Positions 23,196 through 30,578 of a DNA stretch of 34,527 nt are shown piece after piece. The stretch covers positions 1 to 34,527 of the IMG/VR virus record IMGVR_UViG_3300024328_000027. One strand, written 5' to 3'. The notes under the pieces were generated by a model, which saw only the letters and a program-made list of their open reading frames with translations, did not search any database and was not told the DNA's origin. Within the stretch, counting starts at the first letter, position 1, and every line of letters starts with the position of its first letter. Source of the stretch: a virus. The translations under genes were made by a program, and so were the position numbers.

Positions 23196-23807
23196 ATGAG
23201 CGTTTCACTTTTAACCCAAAACTCAAAACTTAAAAAAACATCTAAAGAATTAGGTGTACGTGTATTCAACTTTGGCATACCCGCATACAAATCTGCATCA
23301 GGTAAACTAACTTGCCCCATGGCTGATGGTTGTGTAAAGTTTTGTTATGCAAAAAAAGGTGCCTATATATGGTCTAACGTAAAACCAGCATTCGAAAAAC
23401 GTTATGAGCTAAGTAAGACTGATGAATTTGTTGATAAAATGTATGACGAAATAGTTAAAAAGAAACCAGATTATGTAAGGGTTCACGACAGTGGTGACTA
23501 TTATTCTAAAAAATATCTAAATAAATGGATCGATATTGCTTTATTGTTTCCTGAAGTTAGGTTTTATAGTTATACTAATATGGTTCAGATGTTTTTAGAT
23601 ACTAAATTACCTAGTAATTTCGATGTTATATTCAGTGACTCAGGTAAACAAAAGCATTTAATTGACCCTATTAAGCATAGACATACTAAAATCTTTGCTA
23701 TACACAGTGACCTTAAAGCTGCAGGCTACACTGATGCATCAAAAGTAGATCTTTACGCAACAAAATGGTTTAATAAAACAAATAAAGTAGGATTAATATT
23801 TCACTAA
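23196..23807 (+). CDS. GP88-family phage protein
   Basis: The 203-aa product has an N-terminal LLTQNSKLKKTSKELGVR, then the cysteine cluster C40...C46...C50 in LTCPMADGCVKFCYAKKGAY. This is the signature of the phage 'gene product 88' family first named in mycobacteriophages. Later segments include RVHDSGDYYSKKYL and FYSYTNM, typical of that family. The three cysteines may hold a metal or iron-sulphur centre. The reaction is unknown. It has its own promoter-like motif 21 bases upstream and is followed by two small genes. Confidence 0.8.
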   Translation: MSVSLLTQNSKLKKTSKELGVRVFNFGIPAYKSASGKLTCPMADGCVKFCYAKKGAYIWSNVKPAFEKRYELSKTDEFVDKMYDEIVKKKPDYVRVHDSGDYYSKKYLNKWIDIALLFPEVRFYSYTNMVQMFLDTKLPSNFDVIFSDSGKQKHLIDPIKHRHTKIFAIHSDLKAAGYTDASKVDLYATKWFNKTNKVGLIFH

Positions 23808-23810
23808 AAT

Positions 23811-23912
23811 ATGAGTGACCCAAGAAAAGATTTTATGCAAACATTAATTTACTGTTTTGGCGGTATGGCTTTATTATGGGCTGTTCTATCAATCATATTT
23901 TATTGTTTATAA
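23811..23912 (+). CDS. 33-aa single-pass membrane peptide
   Basis: ATG 23811 to TAA 23912 gives MSDPRKDFMQTLI followed by a hydrophobic helix (YCFGGMALLWAVLSIIFYCL). It begins three bases after the GP88-like stop, which supports translation. Membrane insertion is likely; the role is unknown. Confidence 0.55.
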   Translation: MSDPRKDFMQTLIYCFGGMALLWAVLSIIFYCL

Positions 23913-23949
23913 CACCAAGATAACAAAGTATTTTAATAAATTTTATATA

Positions 23950-24144
23950 ATGAATAGAGATAAACATATATGGGAAGGCTGGACAGTAGGTGACTTCATT
24001 GATGATATAGAACCTATATTTGATATGTGCGCTCCTTTCCTCGATAAACAAAGTCTTAAACGTTGGGTTGCACAAGAACAGCCTTATTACAAAGAACATA
24101 TACCAGAAGTATACAATTACTTCTTAAAAAAATCAGGATTATAA
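23950..24144 (+). CDS. Conserved-type small phage protein (64 aa)
   Basis: The start is taken at ATG 23950 (MNRDKHIWEGWTVGDFIDD), because the longer frame covers the membrane peptide gene. The pattern FIDDIEPIFDM ... LKRWVAQEQPYYKEHIPEVYNYF is familiar from small conserved proteins of T4-like and other marine phages of unknown function. It is acidic and helical. Confidence 0.72.
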   Translation: MNRDKHIWEGWTVGDFIDDIEPIFDMCAPFLDKQSLKRWVAQEQPYYKEHIPEVYNYFLKKSGL

Positions 24145-24165
24145 AACAAATAGAAACAAAAAAAA

Positions 24166-24187
24166 TACGATAAGAAATCGATAATAT
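24166..24187 (+). promoter_or_regulatory. TACGAT-N8-GATAATAT motif, copy 9
   Basis: The copy reads TACGAT, AAGAAATC, GATAATAT, then TAATAATT, with GAAACAAAAAAAA upstream. It stands 21 bases before the KTSC gene. Confidence 0.65.
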
Positions 24188-24208
24188 TAATAATTAAAAT
24201 CAAATAAA

Positions 24209-24433
24209 ATGGAAAACAATTTAACAGAATTTATCACAGTAAAATCTTCAGCAGTAGTTTCTGCATGGTATAAACCTAGTGTACCTACTTTAGTAGTAGA
24301 TTATGTAAACGGATCATCTTATGAGTACTTAGACGTACCTTATTTTGTGTTTGAAGGTTTTAGATCTGCTGAATCTAAAGGTGCATTCATCAACAAGCAC
24401 ATTAAACCTAATTATCAATCTAAAAAATGGTAA
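24209..24433 (+). CDS. KTSC-domain protein
   Basis: The 74-aa product consists of one KTSC domain: VKSSAVVSAWYKPSVPTLVV, then SSYEYLDVPYFVFEGFRSAESKGAFINKHIKPNY. This matches the family pattern 'SS-x-x-Y ... L-x-V-x-(F/Y)-x-x-G-x-x-Y-x-Y-x-x-V-P ... S-x-G-x-(F/Y)-x-N-x-x-I'. KTSC domains occur alone or fused to nucleic-acid enzymes such as lysyl-tRNA synthetases and are thought to bind RNA or DNA. The cellular role in phages is unknown. Confidence 0.85.
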   Translation: MENNLTEFITVKSSAVVSAWYKPSVPTLVVDYVNGSSYEYLDVPYFVFEGFRSAESKGAFINKHIKPNYQSKKW

Positions 24434-24437
24434 ACGT

Positions 24438-24923
24438 ATGAATATATTTTATTTACATTCTGATCCAGTTAAGGCTGCAAATGTACAATATAACAAGCAT
24501 GTTGTTAAAATGATCTTAGAATCAGCCCAGATGCTTTGTACAGCCCATTATGTATATGGTTCTGATGAACAAAAAGCTAATGTTCCATACAGAAAAGCTC
24601 ATTTGAATCACCCATCAACTATATGGGCTAGACAATCTAGATCTAATTACATGTGGTTATACGAACATATGATAGCTCTTGGTAAAGAATATACTAGACG
24701 ATATGGTAAAGAGCATTTGACAATAACGAAATGTAGAGAGTTTTTATCAATACCTCCACAAGAGTTATATGACGAAGCATTTTCTGAACCGCCACAGTGT
24801 ATGCCTGATAAGTATAAGGTTGATAATGATGCTATTACTGCGTATTGGAATTATTATGAAAACGAAAAACACACTGTAAGAAACTCAGATGAACAATTAA
24901 TAACAAGACCTATAACAAACTAA
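24438..24923 (+). CDS. Conserved-type phage protein (161 aa), probable DNA-related
   Basis: The start is taken at ATG 24438 (MNIFYLHSDPVKAANVQYN), four bases after the KTSC stop. The product contains KHVVKMILESAQMLCTAHYV, HLNHPSTIWARQSRSNYMWL and YTRRYGKEHLTITKCREFL. This layout is widespread in phages of many hosts, mostly listed as hypothetical. Conserved His, Lys, Trp and Arg residues suggest an enzyme or nucleotide binder. I do not assign an activity. Confidence 0.78.
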   Translation: MNIFYLHSDPVKAANVQYNKHVVKMILESAQMLCTAHYVYGSDEQKANVPYRKAHLNHPSTIWARQSRSNYMWLYEHMIALGKEYTRRYGKEHLTITKCREFLSIPPQELYDEAFSEPPQCMPDKYKVDNDAITAYWNYYENEKHTVRNSDEQLITRPITN

Positions 24924-24924
24924 A

Positions 24925-24946
24925 TACGATACAGTATTGATAATTA
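24925..24946 (+). promoter_or_regulatory. TACGAT-N8-GATAATAT motif, copy 10
   Basis: The copy reads TACGAT, ACAGTATT, GATAATTA, with ATAACAAACTAAA upstream as in copy 6. It stands 19 bases before the coiled-coil gene. Confidence 0.6.
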
Positions 24947-24965
24947 TTATATAAATAACACAAAT

Positions 24966-25265
24966 ATGACAGATAAAGAATTAAATGATTTAGCAGATTT
25001 AATAGCTAACAAAGTTGTAAAACAGCTAGAGGAAAAACAACTAGAATGGGATCAAAATTTTATTCAAGATGTTGAGGGTTTTGTATCAGACTCAACAATG
25101 AATATTAAATATACCTTTACTGATGAAATAGCGTTATTACAAGAAGAATTAGATATTGTAACAAAAAAACACGATAAAGCTATTGAAAATGAAAATTATT
25201 TAGAAGCTAAAAAGTATTTCCAAAAAATGATAACATTAACAGATAGAATAAAAAAACTTAAATAG
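24966..25265 (+). CDS. Coiled-coil 99-aa protein, unknown
   Basis: The product begins MTDKELNDLADLIANKVVKQL and is almost wholly helical, with heptad repeats (EIALLQEELDIVTKKHDKAI) and a Lys-rich end (DRIKKLK). It is probably a dimeric coiled coil. It shows no catalytic motif. Together with the next 49-aa gene it sits just before the third palindrome. Confidence 0.7.
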   Translation: MTDKELNDLADLIANKVVKQLEEKQLEWDQNFIQDVEGFVSDSTMNIKYTFTDEIALLQEELDIVTKKHDKAIENENYLEAKKYFQKMITLTDRIKKLK

Positions 25266-25274
25266 ACGTAAGAT

Positions 25275-25424
25275 ATGGGAAGATCTAAAGAATTATTTCA
25301 TCATATGAGGGAGAAACAAATGAATAATGATTATCTAGATTATTATTTTTTTTATAAAAAAAAATCTAATTTAAAGAATAAAGAAAATCATTCAGTCCAA
25401 AAAGGGCTGACAATAGGCTATTAA
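25275..25424 (+). CDS. 49-aa micro-protein running into palindrome 3
   Basis: ATG 25275 to TAA 25424 gives MGRSKELFHHMREKQMNND, then YLDYYFFYKKKSNL and a basic Asn/Lys tail. The beginning resembles short 'SKELF..MRE' proteins that I have seen in marine phages. Its final codons overlap the left arm of the third 43-bp palindrome (25408-25450), so the coding sequence shares DNA with a control element. Confidence 0.6.
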   Translation: MGRSKELFHHMREKQMNNDYLDYYFFYKKKSNLKNKENHSVQKGLTIGY

Positions 25425-25450
25425 TATAATATAGTAGGGGGCTAATGTCA
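25408..25450. repeat. 43-bp near-palindrome, copy 3 (inverted), at the start of the HTH gene
   Basis: TGACA-N33-TGTCA again spans exactly 43 bp. In the opposite orientation it aligns with copy 1: TTAGCCCCCTACTA in one arm and TTAATAGCCTA before TGTCA in the other. The right arm covers the ATG of the HTH gene (25445). Read rightward, CTGACA (25407-25412), a 17-base gap and TATAGT (25430-25435) look like a promoter whose start would leave almost no leader. Confidence 0.75.
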
Positions 25451-26089
25451 TACCAAAGAAATTTAAAATACTTAAACAAGCATCGTATAATATATCGTAG
25501 AGATCCTATCAATGATAAACCAACTGAGGTTTATTCTTGGGGTAGCTATTACGAAAATGGTACTCACGAATGCTATACATTGTTTAATAGTAAGGCTAAA
25601 ATAAACACTTATAAGTCTTTAAAATGGCATTTACTAGTTCTTTGGTATTTAAACCCTCAGATGAAACAAAATTTTTTTGAAAATTTATCACATTTTATAG
25701 TGGATATGTCAAATGGATTTGTTACTTTTAATGTGTCTGATCATTCTATTAAATCTATCATATATGAAGTTAGTATGTCTGATCTAGATAAACCTCCTAG
25801 AAATAGAGCTAGGAAAATAATTTTTAAAGAGTTCTCTGGTTTAACAACTGAACAAAAAATGTCTATAGTTGGACAGATGGTTGGTAGAAGCAAAAAAATA
25901 ACTGAAGATGATATTTATCAAGCTATGTTAGATATAAACGAAAGCGGTAAAAAAATAACTAATAAGTCTTTGTCTGATCTACTAAGGTGTTCTACTAGAA
26001 CAATACAGAGAAACACGAGTAACACTTTAAAAAAAGAAAAAGAATTATTAAATGATACATTAATTACTAATGAAAAAATACAACATTAA
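25445..26089 (+). CDS. HTH DNA-binding protein, probable phage transcription regulator
   Basis: The 214-aa product starts with an unknown N-terminal domain (about 1-115, with NGFVTFNVSDHSIKSIIYEV). The C-terminal half ends in a helix-turn-helix (about 165-195: KITNKSLSDLLRCSTRTIQR) followed by a charged helix. The start lies inside the third palindrome, which suggests self-control. The last 20 bases overlap the sigma factor gene. It might act with that sigma factor as activator or repressor of phage promoters, or as a replication initiator. The DNA-binding call is firm and the target is inferred. Confidence 0.72.
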   Translation: MSYQRNLKYLNKHRIIYRRDPINDKPTEVYSWGSYYENGTHECYTLFNSKAKINTYKSLKWHLLVLWYLNPQMKQNFFENLSHFIVDMSNGFVTFNVSDHSIKSIIYEVSMSDLDKPPRNRARKIIFKEFSGLTTEQKMSIVGQMVGRSKKITEDDIYQAMLDINESGKKITNKSLSDLLRCSTRTIQRNTSNTLKKEKELLNDTLITNEKIQH

Positions 26090-26831
26090 AAATTATCTTA
26101 GGTATAAAGATGATGTAAAAAAATCCATTTCGAGAATAGATGGTAAAATGTGGGACGAATATTCAAGAGATGAATTAATTATAAAGTTTTTACCTTTAGT
26201 TGAGAATATTGCTAGAAAATTTTCAACATCACAACAAGCATCGGGAGTATTAACTATAAACGATTTAATTCAAATAGGTTCTGAAGGTTTAGTAAGAGCT
26301 GTTGATAAATTAGACTTTGAAAAATTAAATGAGTCAGATGACATCGAAAAAACATTAAAATCATTCTTTTCAAAACGAATAAAAGGATTGATTAGACGAC
26401 GTATAGACATCAATAGGGGAGACATTAGGATCCCTGAACATAAAATAAACGAAATCAGAAAAAATCCTAAAGATAAAAAAATGGTTGAAATGTTTTTTAA
26501 CTCTATATTTTTATCTATAGATAATAACATCTCAAATGATGACGAAGAAAATATGTTATATCAAATACCAGATAACTCTGAACCTTACAATATGGATTTA
26601 TTAAATATGTATCTTAAAGGTTTAATGAAGAAATATCTAGATCATAACGAATATGAAGTGTTAAGATTATCTTATGGTTTAGATTGTGATAGAGTTCAAG
26701 CAAAAGAAATAGCTTTGCAATTAGGTATTAACGGAATTAGCTCTTATGTTAGAGTTTCTGAGTTGAAAAAACAAGCTGTTCAAAAATTAATAGATAATGT
26801 AGATCACTCACAAGTGCTTGATTATCTGTAA
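26070..26831 (+). CDS. Phage-encoded sigma-70-family RNA polymerase sigma factor
   Basis: In the 253-aa product, region 2 (about 35-112) reads LIIKFLPLVENIARKF ... LTINDLIQIGSEGLVRAVDK ... FFSKRIKGLIRRRI, with the core-binding DLIQIG(S)EGL. A short region 3-like stretch is IRIPEHKINEI. Region 4 (about 190-245) reads LDHNEYEVLRLSYGLD and EIALQLGIN...VRVSELKKQAVQKL, a recognition helix-turn-helix. It would bind host core polymerase and direct it to phage promoters. It overlaps the HTH regulator gene by 20 bases. The TACGAT/GATAATAT motifs are attractive targets. Confidence 0.88.
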   Translation: MKKYNIKNYLRYKDDVKKSISRIDGKMWDEYSRDELIIKFLPLVENIARKFSTSQQASGVLTINDLIQIGSEGLVRAVDKLDFEKLNESDDIEKTLKSFFSKRIKGLIRRRIDINRGDIRIPEHKINEIRKNPKDKKMVEMFFNSIFLSIDNNISNDDEENMLYQIPDNSEPYNMDLLNMYLKGLMKKYLDHNEYEVLRLSYGLDCDRVQAKEIALQLGINGISSYVRVSELKKQAVQKLIDNVDHSQVLDYL

Positions 26832-26872
26832 GATAAATGTAATTTAAACAAATAAAATGTAATTATAATAGT

Positions 26873-27400
26873 ATGAAATTAAATGAAAAACTAAGTAAAA
26901 TTCAAGTTGAATTAAAAGCAAAAAAAAGTAAATTTAACTCTTTTGGTAGATACAACTATCGTTCTGCAGAAGATATATTAGAGGCTTTAAAACCTTTTCT
27001 AAAAGAACATAAGCTTACTGTTAGAATTGAGGAAACAATCCAAGAATTAGCAGGTAACTATATTCTTTATTCTACATCAATATTATCTGATGGTGAAGAT
27101 GAAATACAGACTTCAGCTATTGTTGGAATTGATATGGATCAAAAAGGTATGAACTTACCTCAGAAATTTGGTAGTGCATCTAGTTACGGTAAAAAATATT
27201 CTTTAGGTAACTTATTTTTAATAGATGATACTGCTGATAGTGATGCTACTAACACTCACGGTAAAGCAAAACTTGATTTAACAGGTACAGCTTTAGATAA
27301 AGCTAAAGAATTTGTTAAAAACGGTGGTGATATAAACACTATTAAAAAGAAATACAATGTCACTAAAGAGTTAGAACAAAGTTTAATTAAATTAAAATAA
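26873..27400 (+). CDS. erf: ERF-family single-strand annealing recombinase
   Basis: The 175-aa product begins MKLNEKLSKIQVEL, then FGRYNYRSAEDILEALKPFL, LTVRIEET and the family core MNLPQKFGSASSYGKKYSLGNLFLIDDTADSDA, close to ERF 'QxxGSAxTYxxRYAL'. ERF proteins coat and anneal single-stranded DNA in phage recombination and genome circularisation. The exonuclease gene starts on the last base of its stop codon, and the SSB gene follows. This is a complete phage recombination unit of the Red/RecET type. Confidence 0.9.
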   Translation: MKLNEKLSKIQVELKAKKSKFNSFGRYNYRSAEDILEALKPFLKEHKLTVRIEETIQELAGNYILYSTSILSDGEDEIQTSAIVGIDMDQKGMNLPQKFGSASSYGKKYSLGNLFLIDDTADSDATNTHGKAKLDLTGTALDKAKEFVKNGGDINTIKKKYNVTKELEQSLIKLK

Positions 27401-28134
27401 TGAATAAAGATGAAATATTAAAGAATCTAGAAGACGACGAGAAATACTATGGTGACTATGGTAAACAGTTTTTATCTAACTCAGATATTAGAGCTTTACT
27501 AAATGATCCATTGAATTTTAAAAAACCAATAGTTGGTAATCCAAATTTAATAAAAGGTGGATACTTTCATACATTAGTTCTAGAACCTGGTAAGTTAGAA
27601 AGATATAAAATTATAGATGCTGGTAGTAGAAATACTAAAGCGTATAAAGATTTATCAGGTGGAGAACTATGTTTATTACAAAAAGAAGCCGATGAATTAC
27701 AGTTGTTAAGAGATAAATTAATGGCTAACAATGTTTGTAAAAGTTTAATACAAGACATTGATGTAGAATATGAAGTACCTGGTATAATAAATCTAGAAGA
27801 TGAATGGTGGAAACTAAAAGCAGATATTGTTAACAACACAGAGCAATATGTTATTGATCTTAAAACAACATCTAATTTAGATAAGTTTCAGTATTCAGCT
27901 AGAGATTATAACTATGATAGTCAAGCATACATATATTCATCATACTTTAAAAAAGATATGATATTTATTGCTGTAGATAAACAAAGTCATAAAATAGGTA
28001 TATTTGATTGCTCTCCTGAGTTTTTAGAGAGAGGTAAACAAAAAGTAGAAAAAGCTGTTGAACAGTATAGACTGTTTTATAAGAATCAAGATTTTGATCC
28101 TGCACAGTATTTAGTAACAAAGACGTTATCGTAA
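27400..28134 (+). CDS. PD-(D/E)XK exonuclease (RecE/Exo VIII-like)
   Basis: The 244-aa product begins MNKDEILKNLEDDEKYY, then FLSNSDIRALLNDPLNF and KGGYFHTLVLEPGKLERY, the opening pattern of PDDEXK exodeoxyribonucleases. Catalytic residues likely include D142 (WKLKAD), D153-x-K155 (VIDLKTT) and Q175 (NYDSQAYIYS). It would chew one strand from double-strand ends so that the ERF protein can anneal the other. The start overlaps the ERF stop by one base. Confidence 0.88.
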   Translation: MNKDEILKNLEDDEKYYGDYGKQFLSNSDIRALLNDPLNFKKPIVGNPNLIKGGYFHTLVLEPGKLERYKIIDAGSRNTKAYKDLSGGELCLLQKEADELQLLRDKLMANNVCKSLIQDIDVEYEVPGIINLEDEWWKLKADIVNNTEQYVIDLKTTSNLDKFQYSARDYNYDSQAYIYSSYFKKDMIFIAVDKQSHKIGIFDCSPEFLERGKQKVEKAVEQYRLFYKNQDFDPAQYLVTKTLS

Positions 28135-28143
28135 CAAAAAAAA

Positions 28144-28165
28144 TACGATTTCTAAAAGATAATAA
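28144..28165 (+). promoter_or_regulatory. TACGAT-N8-GATAATAT motif, copy 11
   Basis: The copy reads TACGAT, TTCTAAAA, GATAATAA, with GTAACAAAAAAAA upstream. It stands 29 bases before the SSB gene and is the last copy seen in the window. Confidence 0.65.
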
Positions 28166-28194
28166 AATTATAAATTTTTAAACACAGATAAACT

Positions 28195-28512
28195 ATGGCA
28201 AGTATTATTAACGCAAGTATCAATTTAAATAATATTGATAAAACAAAGATCATTGACGGTAAAAAAGGTAAGTATTTACCTATTACAATTGTCTTAAATG
28301 ATGAACCAGATCAATTTGGTAACCAAGGTCCAATCACAATTGCACAATCTAAAGATGAACGTACAGCTAAAGCTGCAAAAACCTATTTAGGTAACGTTAA
28401 AGTTATTTGGACTAATGGTGATAATGTCGCAGCTGCTCCAAGAGATGATCAACAATCTCAACAAGCTCCAGCTCAATCGTTATCTCCTCAAGAAGATGAC
28501 TTACCGTTCTAA
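28195..28512 (+). CDS. ssb: Phage single-stranded DNA-binding protein
   Basis: The 105-aa product has a beta-rich core (MASIINASINLNNIDKTKII ... GKYLPITIVLND ... YLGNVKVIWTNG), a Gln/Ala-rich linker and an acidic tip ending DDLPF. The tip, like the DDxPF end of bacterial SSB, binds partner enzymes. It would cover single strands during replication with the primase-helicase downstream and help the ERF/exonuclease pair upstream. The product is smaller than E. coli SSB but normal for phages. Confidence 0.85.
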   Translation: MASIINASINLNNIDKTKIIDGKKGKYLPITIVLNDEPDQFGNQGPITIAQSKDERTAKAAKTYLGNVKVIWTNGDNVAAAPRDDQQSQQAPAQSLSPQEDDLPF

Positions 28513-28598
28513 TGAACTGTGAGATGTGTGATCAGGCTATGTCGCAGGAAGAATATGATTTCTGCGATATCTGCCCTGACTGTAGAGACGGAGAATAA
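28512..28598 (+). CDS. 28-aa zinc-ribbon micro-protein
   Basis: ATG 28512 to TAA 28598 encodes MNCEMCDQAMSQEEYDFCDI followed by CPDCRDGE. It contains five Cys arranged C-x2-C ... C-x2-C-x2-C, enough for a zinc knuckle. The start overlaps the SSB stop by one base (TAATG) and it is followed by the primase-helicase. Location and Cys pattern make a real gene likely. It may bind single-stranded nucleic acid or a replication partner. Confidence 0.6.
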   Translation: MNCEMCDQAMSQEEYDFCDICPDCRDGE

Positions 28599-28624
28599 TA
28601 ATTAAATTAAATAATAAATAACCT

Positions 28625-30325
28625 ATGCAAATAGAGACTACGGAAATCAATGGTTTCCTGATTGATGAATTTAATATTCACAAATTAGAAGAGGGGAAAA
28701 AACAAGGCGTTTGTCCCCTTTGTTCTCATAATAGAAAGCCTAAAAACCAAAAAGCTAAATGTGCTTCTTACGATTGGCAAAGAGGTTTAGGTACATGTCA
28801 CAACTGTAATAGCACTTTTCAATTACACAGTTATAAACGTAAAGGTGAATCTGAAAAAGTATATGTAAAACCAGAGCCAATAGAAATTGTACAGCCTGGA
28901 ACAAGGGTTGAAAAATGGTTTGAGTCTAGAGGTATATCAAAACAAACTTTAACGGATCTTAAAATAACTGAAGGTCCAGAGTGGATGCCACAAACACAGA
29001 AAACTGAAAATGTAATTAAGTTTAATTATTTTGTAGGTGGACAATTAACTAATGTAAAATATAGAGACGGTAGGAAAAACTTTAAACTTTATAAAGGTGC
29101 TGAAAAAGTATTTTATAATATTGATAGCATTGTAGGTTATGAATACTGCGTTATAGTTGAAGGTGAAATGGATGTATTAGCTTTACACGAATCAGGTATA
29201 ACAAACGTAATATCTGTACCTAATGGAGCTACATTAAACTCTAATAACTTAGATTATTTAGACAACTGTATTGATTATTTTGAAGACAAAGAAAAAATAA
29301 TATTAGCAGTTGATTCTGATGAAGCTGGTCAAGCTTTACAAACTGAATTAATTAGAAGATTAGGATCTGAAGTTTGTTACATTACAACATTTGATGACTG
29401 TAAAGATGCTAATGAATATTTATTAAAACACGGTAAAGAAAAATTAACAAATAGAATAACTAGCGCAAAGCCTGTTCCTTTAGAGAATGTAACAACATTT
29501 AGAGATATTGAAGATGAAATTACTGACTTTGTAAGAAATGGTTTTAAACCTGGTTTTCAAGTTGGTTTACCAAACTTTGATGAAATATTTTCAACGTACA
29601 CAGGTCAATTTATAACTGTAACAGGTATACCTTCAAGTGGTAAATCAGATTTTGTAGATCAAATGATTGTTGGTTATAATCAAAACTATGGTTGGAAAAC
29701 AGCTTTTGCATCTCCTGAAAATGTGCCTACTTATTTACATGCTCATAAACTAATGCGTAAGGTTTGGCAAGGTATGCCAAGTAAAGATGATATTGGTAAA
29801 GACAGATGGAATCAAGTAGCAGAACACTGTAACTCTAATTTCTTTCATATAGATATGGAGCGTTATACTTTAGAGTCTGTACTACGTAAAGCTGCAGAGC
29901 TAGTTAAACGTAAAGGTATTAAATGTTTAGTTATAGATCCTTTTAATAAAGTTAGAGATGTAGATTCAAAAACTGAAGATGTTAATAGGTATACTATGGA
30001 ATACCTACAAAAGATTGAAATATTTGCAAAAAAGTATGATGTCTTAGTATTCATAGTAGCTCACCCAACTAAAATGTATAAAGACAAAGATGGTAAAATC
30101 GAAGAACCAACTATGTACAACATTAAAGGTGGTGGTGAGTGGTATGATGCGTCTTATCACGGTTTATTAGTTCATAGAGATTATGAAGCTAAAACAGTTA
30201 AAGCTAAGGTTTTAAACTTAGGAGAAAATGGCGCTGAAGCTCATTTTAAATGGGAACCTAAATCAGGTTGTTTTATTCCTCATGAAGAAATAAATATAGG
30301 TAACGAAAAAATGCCTTGGGAATAA
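28625..30325 (+). CDS. DNA primase-helicase (T7 gp4 type)
   Basis: The 566-aa product has a zinc-binding primase domain (C30-C33 in CPLC, C58-C61 in CHNC). A TOPRIM domain follows, with VIVEGEMDVLAL (E179 and D183) and ILAVDSDEAG (D230, D232). After it comes a linker and a RecA-like helicase core with Walker A GIPSSGKSD (about 334-342), Walker B KCLVIDPFNK and the sensor-like VAHPTKMYK. It unwinds the replication fork and lays down primers in one chain. No DNA polymerase gene is seen in the window, so that lies outside it. Confidence 0.93.
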   Translation: MQIETTEINGFLIDEFNIHKLEEGKKQGVCPLCSHNRKPKNQKAKCASYDWQRGLGTCHNCNSTFQLHSYKRKGESEKVYVKPEPIEIVQPGTRVEKWFESRGISKQTLTDLKITEGPEWMPQTQKTENVIKFNYFVGGQLTNVKYRDGRKNFKLYKGAEKVFYNIDSIVGYEYCVIVEGEMDVLALHESGITNVISVPNGATLNSNNLDYLDNCIDYFEDKEKIILAVDSDEAGQALQTELIRRLGSEVCYITTFDDCKDANEYLLKHGKEKLTNRITSAKPVPLENVTTFRDIEDEITDFVRNGFKPGFQVGLPNFDEIFSTYTGQFITVTGIPSSGKSDFVDQMIVGYNQNYGWKTAFASPENVPTYLHAHKLMRKVWQGMPSKDDIGKDRWNQVAEHCNSNFFHIDMERYTLESVLRKAAELVKRKGIKCLVIDPFNKVRDVDSKTEDVNRYTMEYLQKIEIFAKKYDVLVFIVAHPTKMYKDKDGKIEEPTMYNIKGGGEWYDASYHGLLVHRDYEAKTVKAKVLNLGENGAEAHFKWEPKSGCFIPHEEINIGNEKMPWE

Positions 30326-30326
30326 T

Positions 30327-30578
30327 ATGGCTAAAAGTAATCCATTTGATATGGGTAATTATTTACCAGATGAACAAGAAGAAAAAGCTAGATTTTGGTG
30401 CTTAAAAAATAATATATATATATCACCAATAGCTATAAAAGAAGCCACGTGGACAATTGTTATAGAAAATAAAGGTAATAAAAATACAGATCCTAAAACA
30501 TATAACAAAAATCATATATGGCAGAAAGTTTATGAATACTACAAATACTATTATAACAAATATGAGAACAAAATTTAA
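30327..30578 (+). CDS. Conserved-type small phage protein, unknown
   Basis: The 83-aa product begins MAKSNPFDMGNYLPDEQEEK, then ARFWCLKNNIYISPIAI, WTIVIENKGN and a Tyr/Lys-rich helix (EYYKYYYNKYENK). I associate this arrangement with marine phages, beside primase or nucleotide genes. The function is unknown. It begins two bases after the primase-helicase stop and its end overlaps the thymidylate-synthase-like gene. Confidence 0.75.
   Translation: MAKSNPFDMGNYLPDEQEEKARFWCLKNNIYISPIAIKEATWTIVIENKGNKNTDPKTYNKNHIWQKVYEYYKYYYNKYENKI

Noticed and set aside
16665-25450. Palindromes as miniature transposable elements
   Set aside because: No target-site duplications, no transposase, and the outer bases differ between copies. 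Location at control points fits regulation better.
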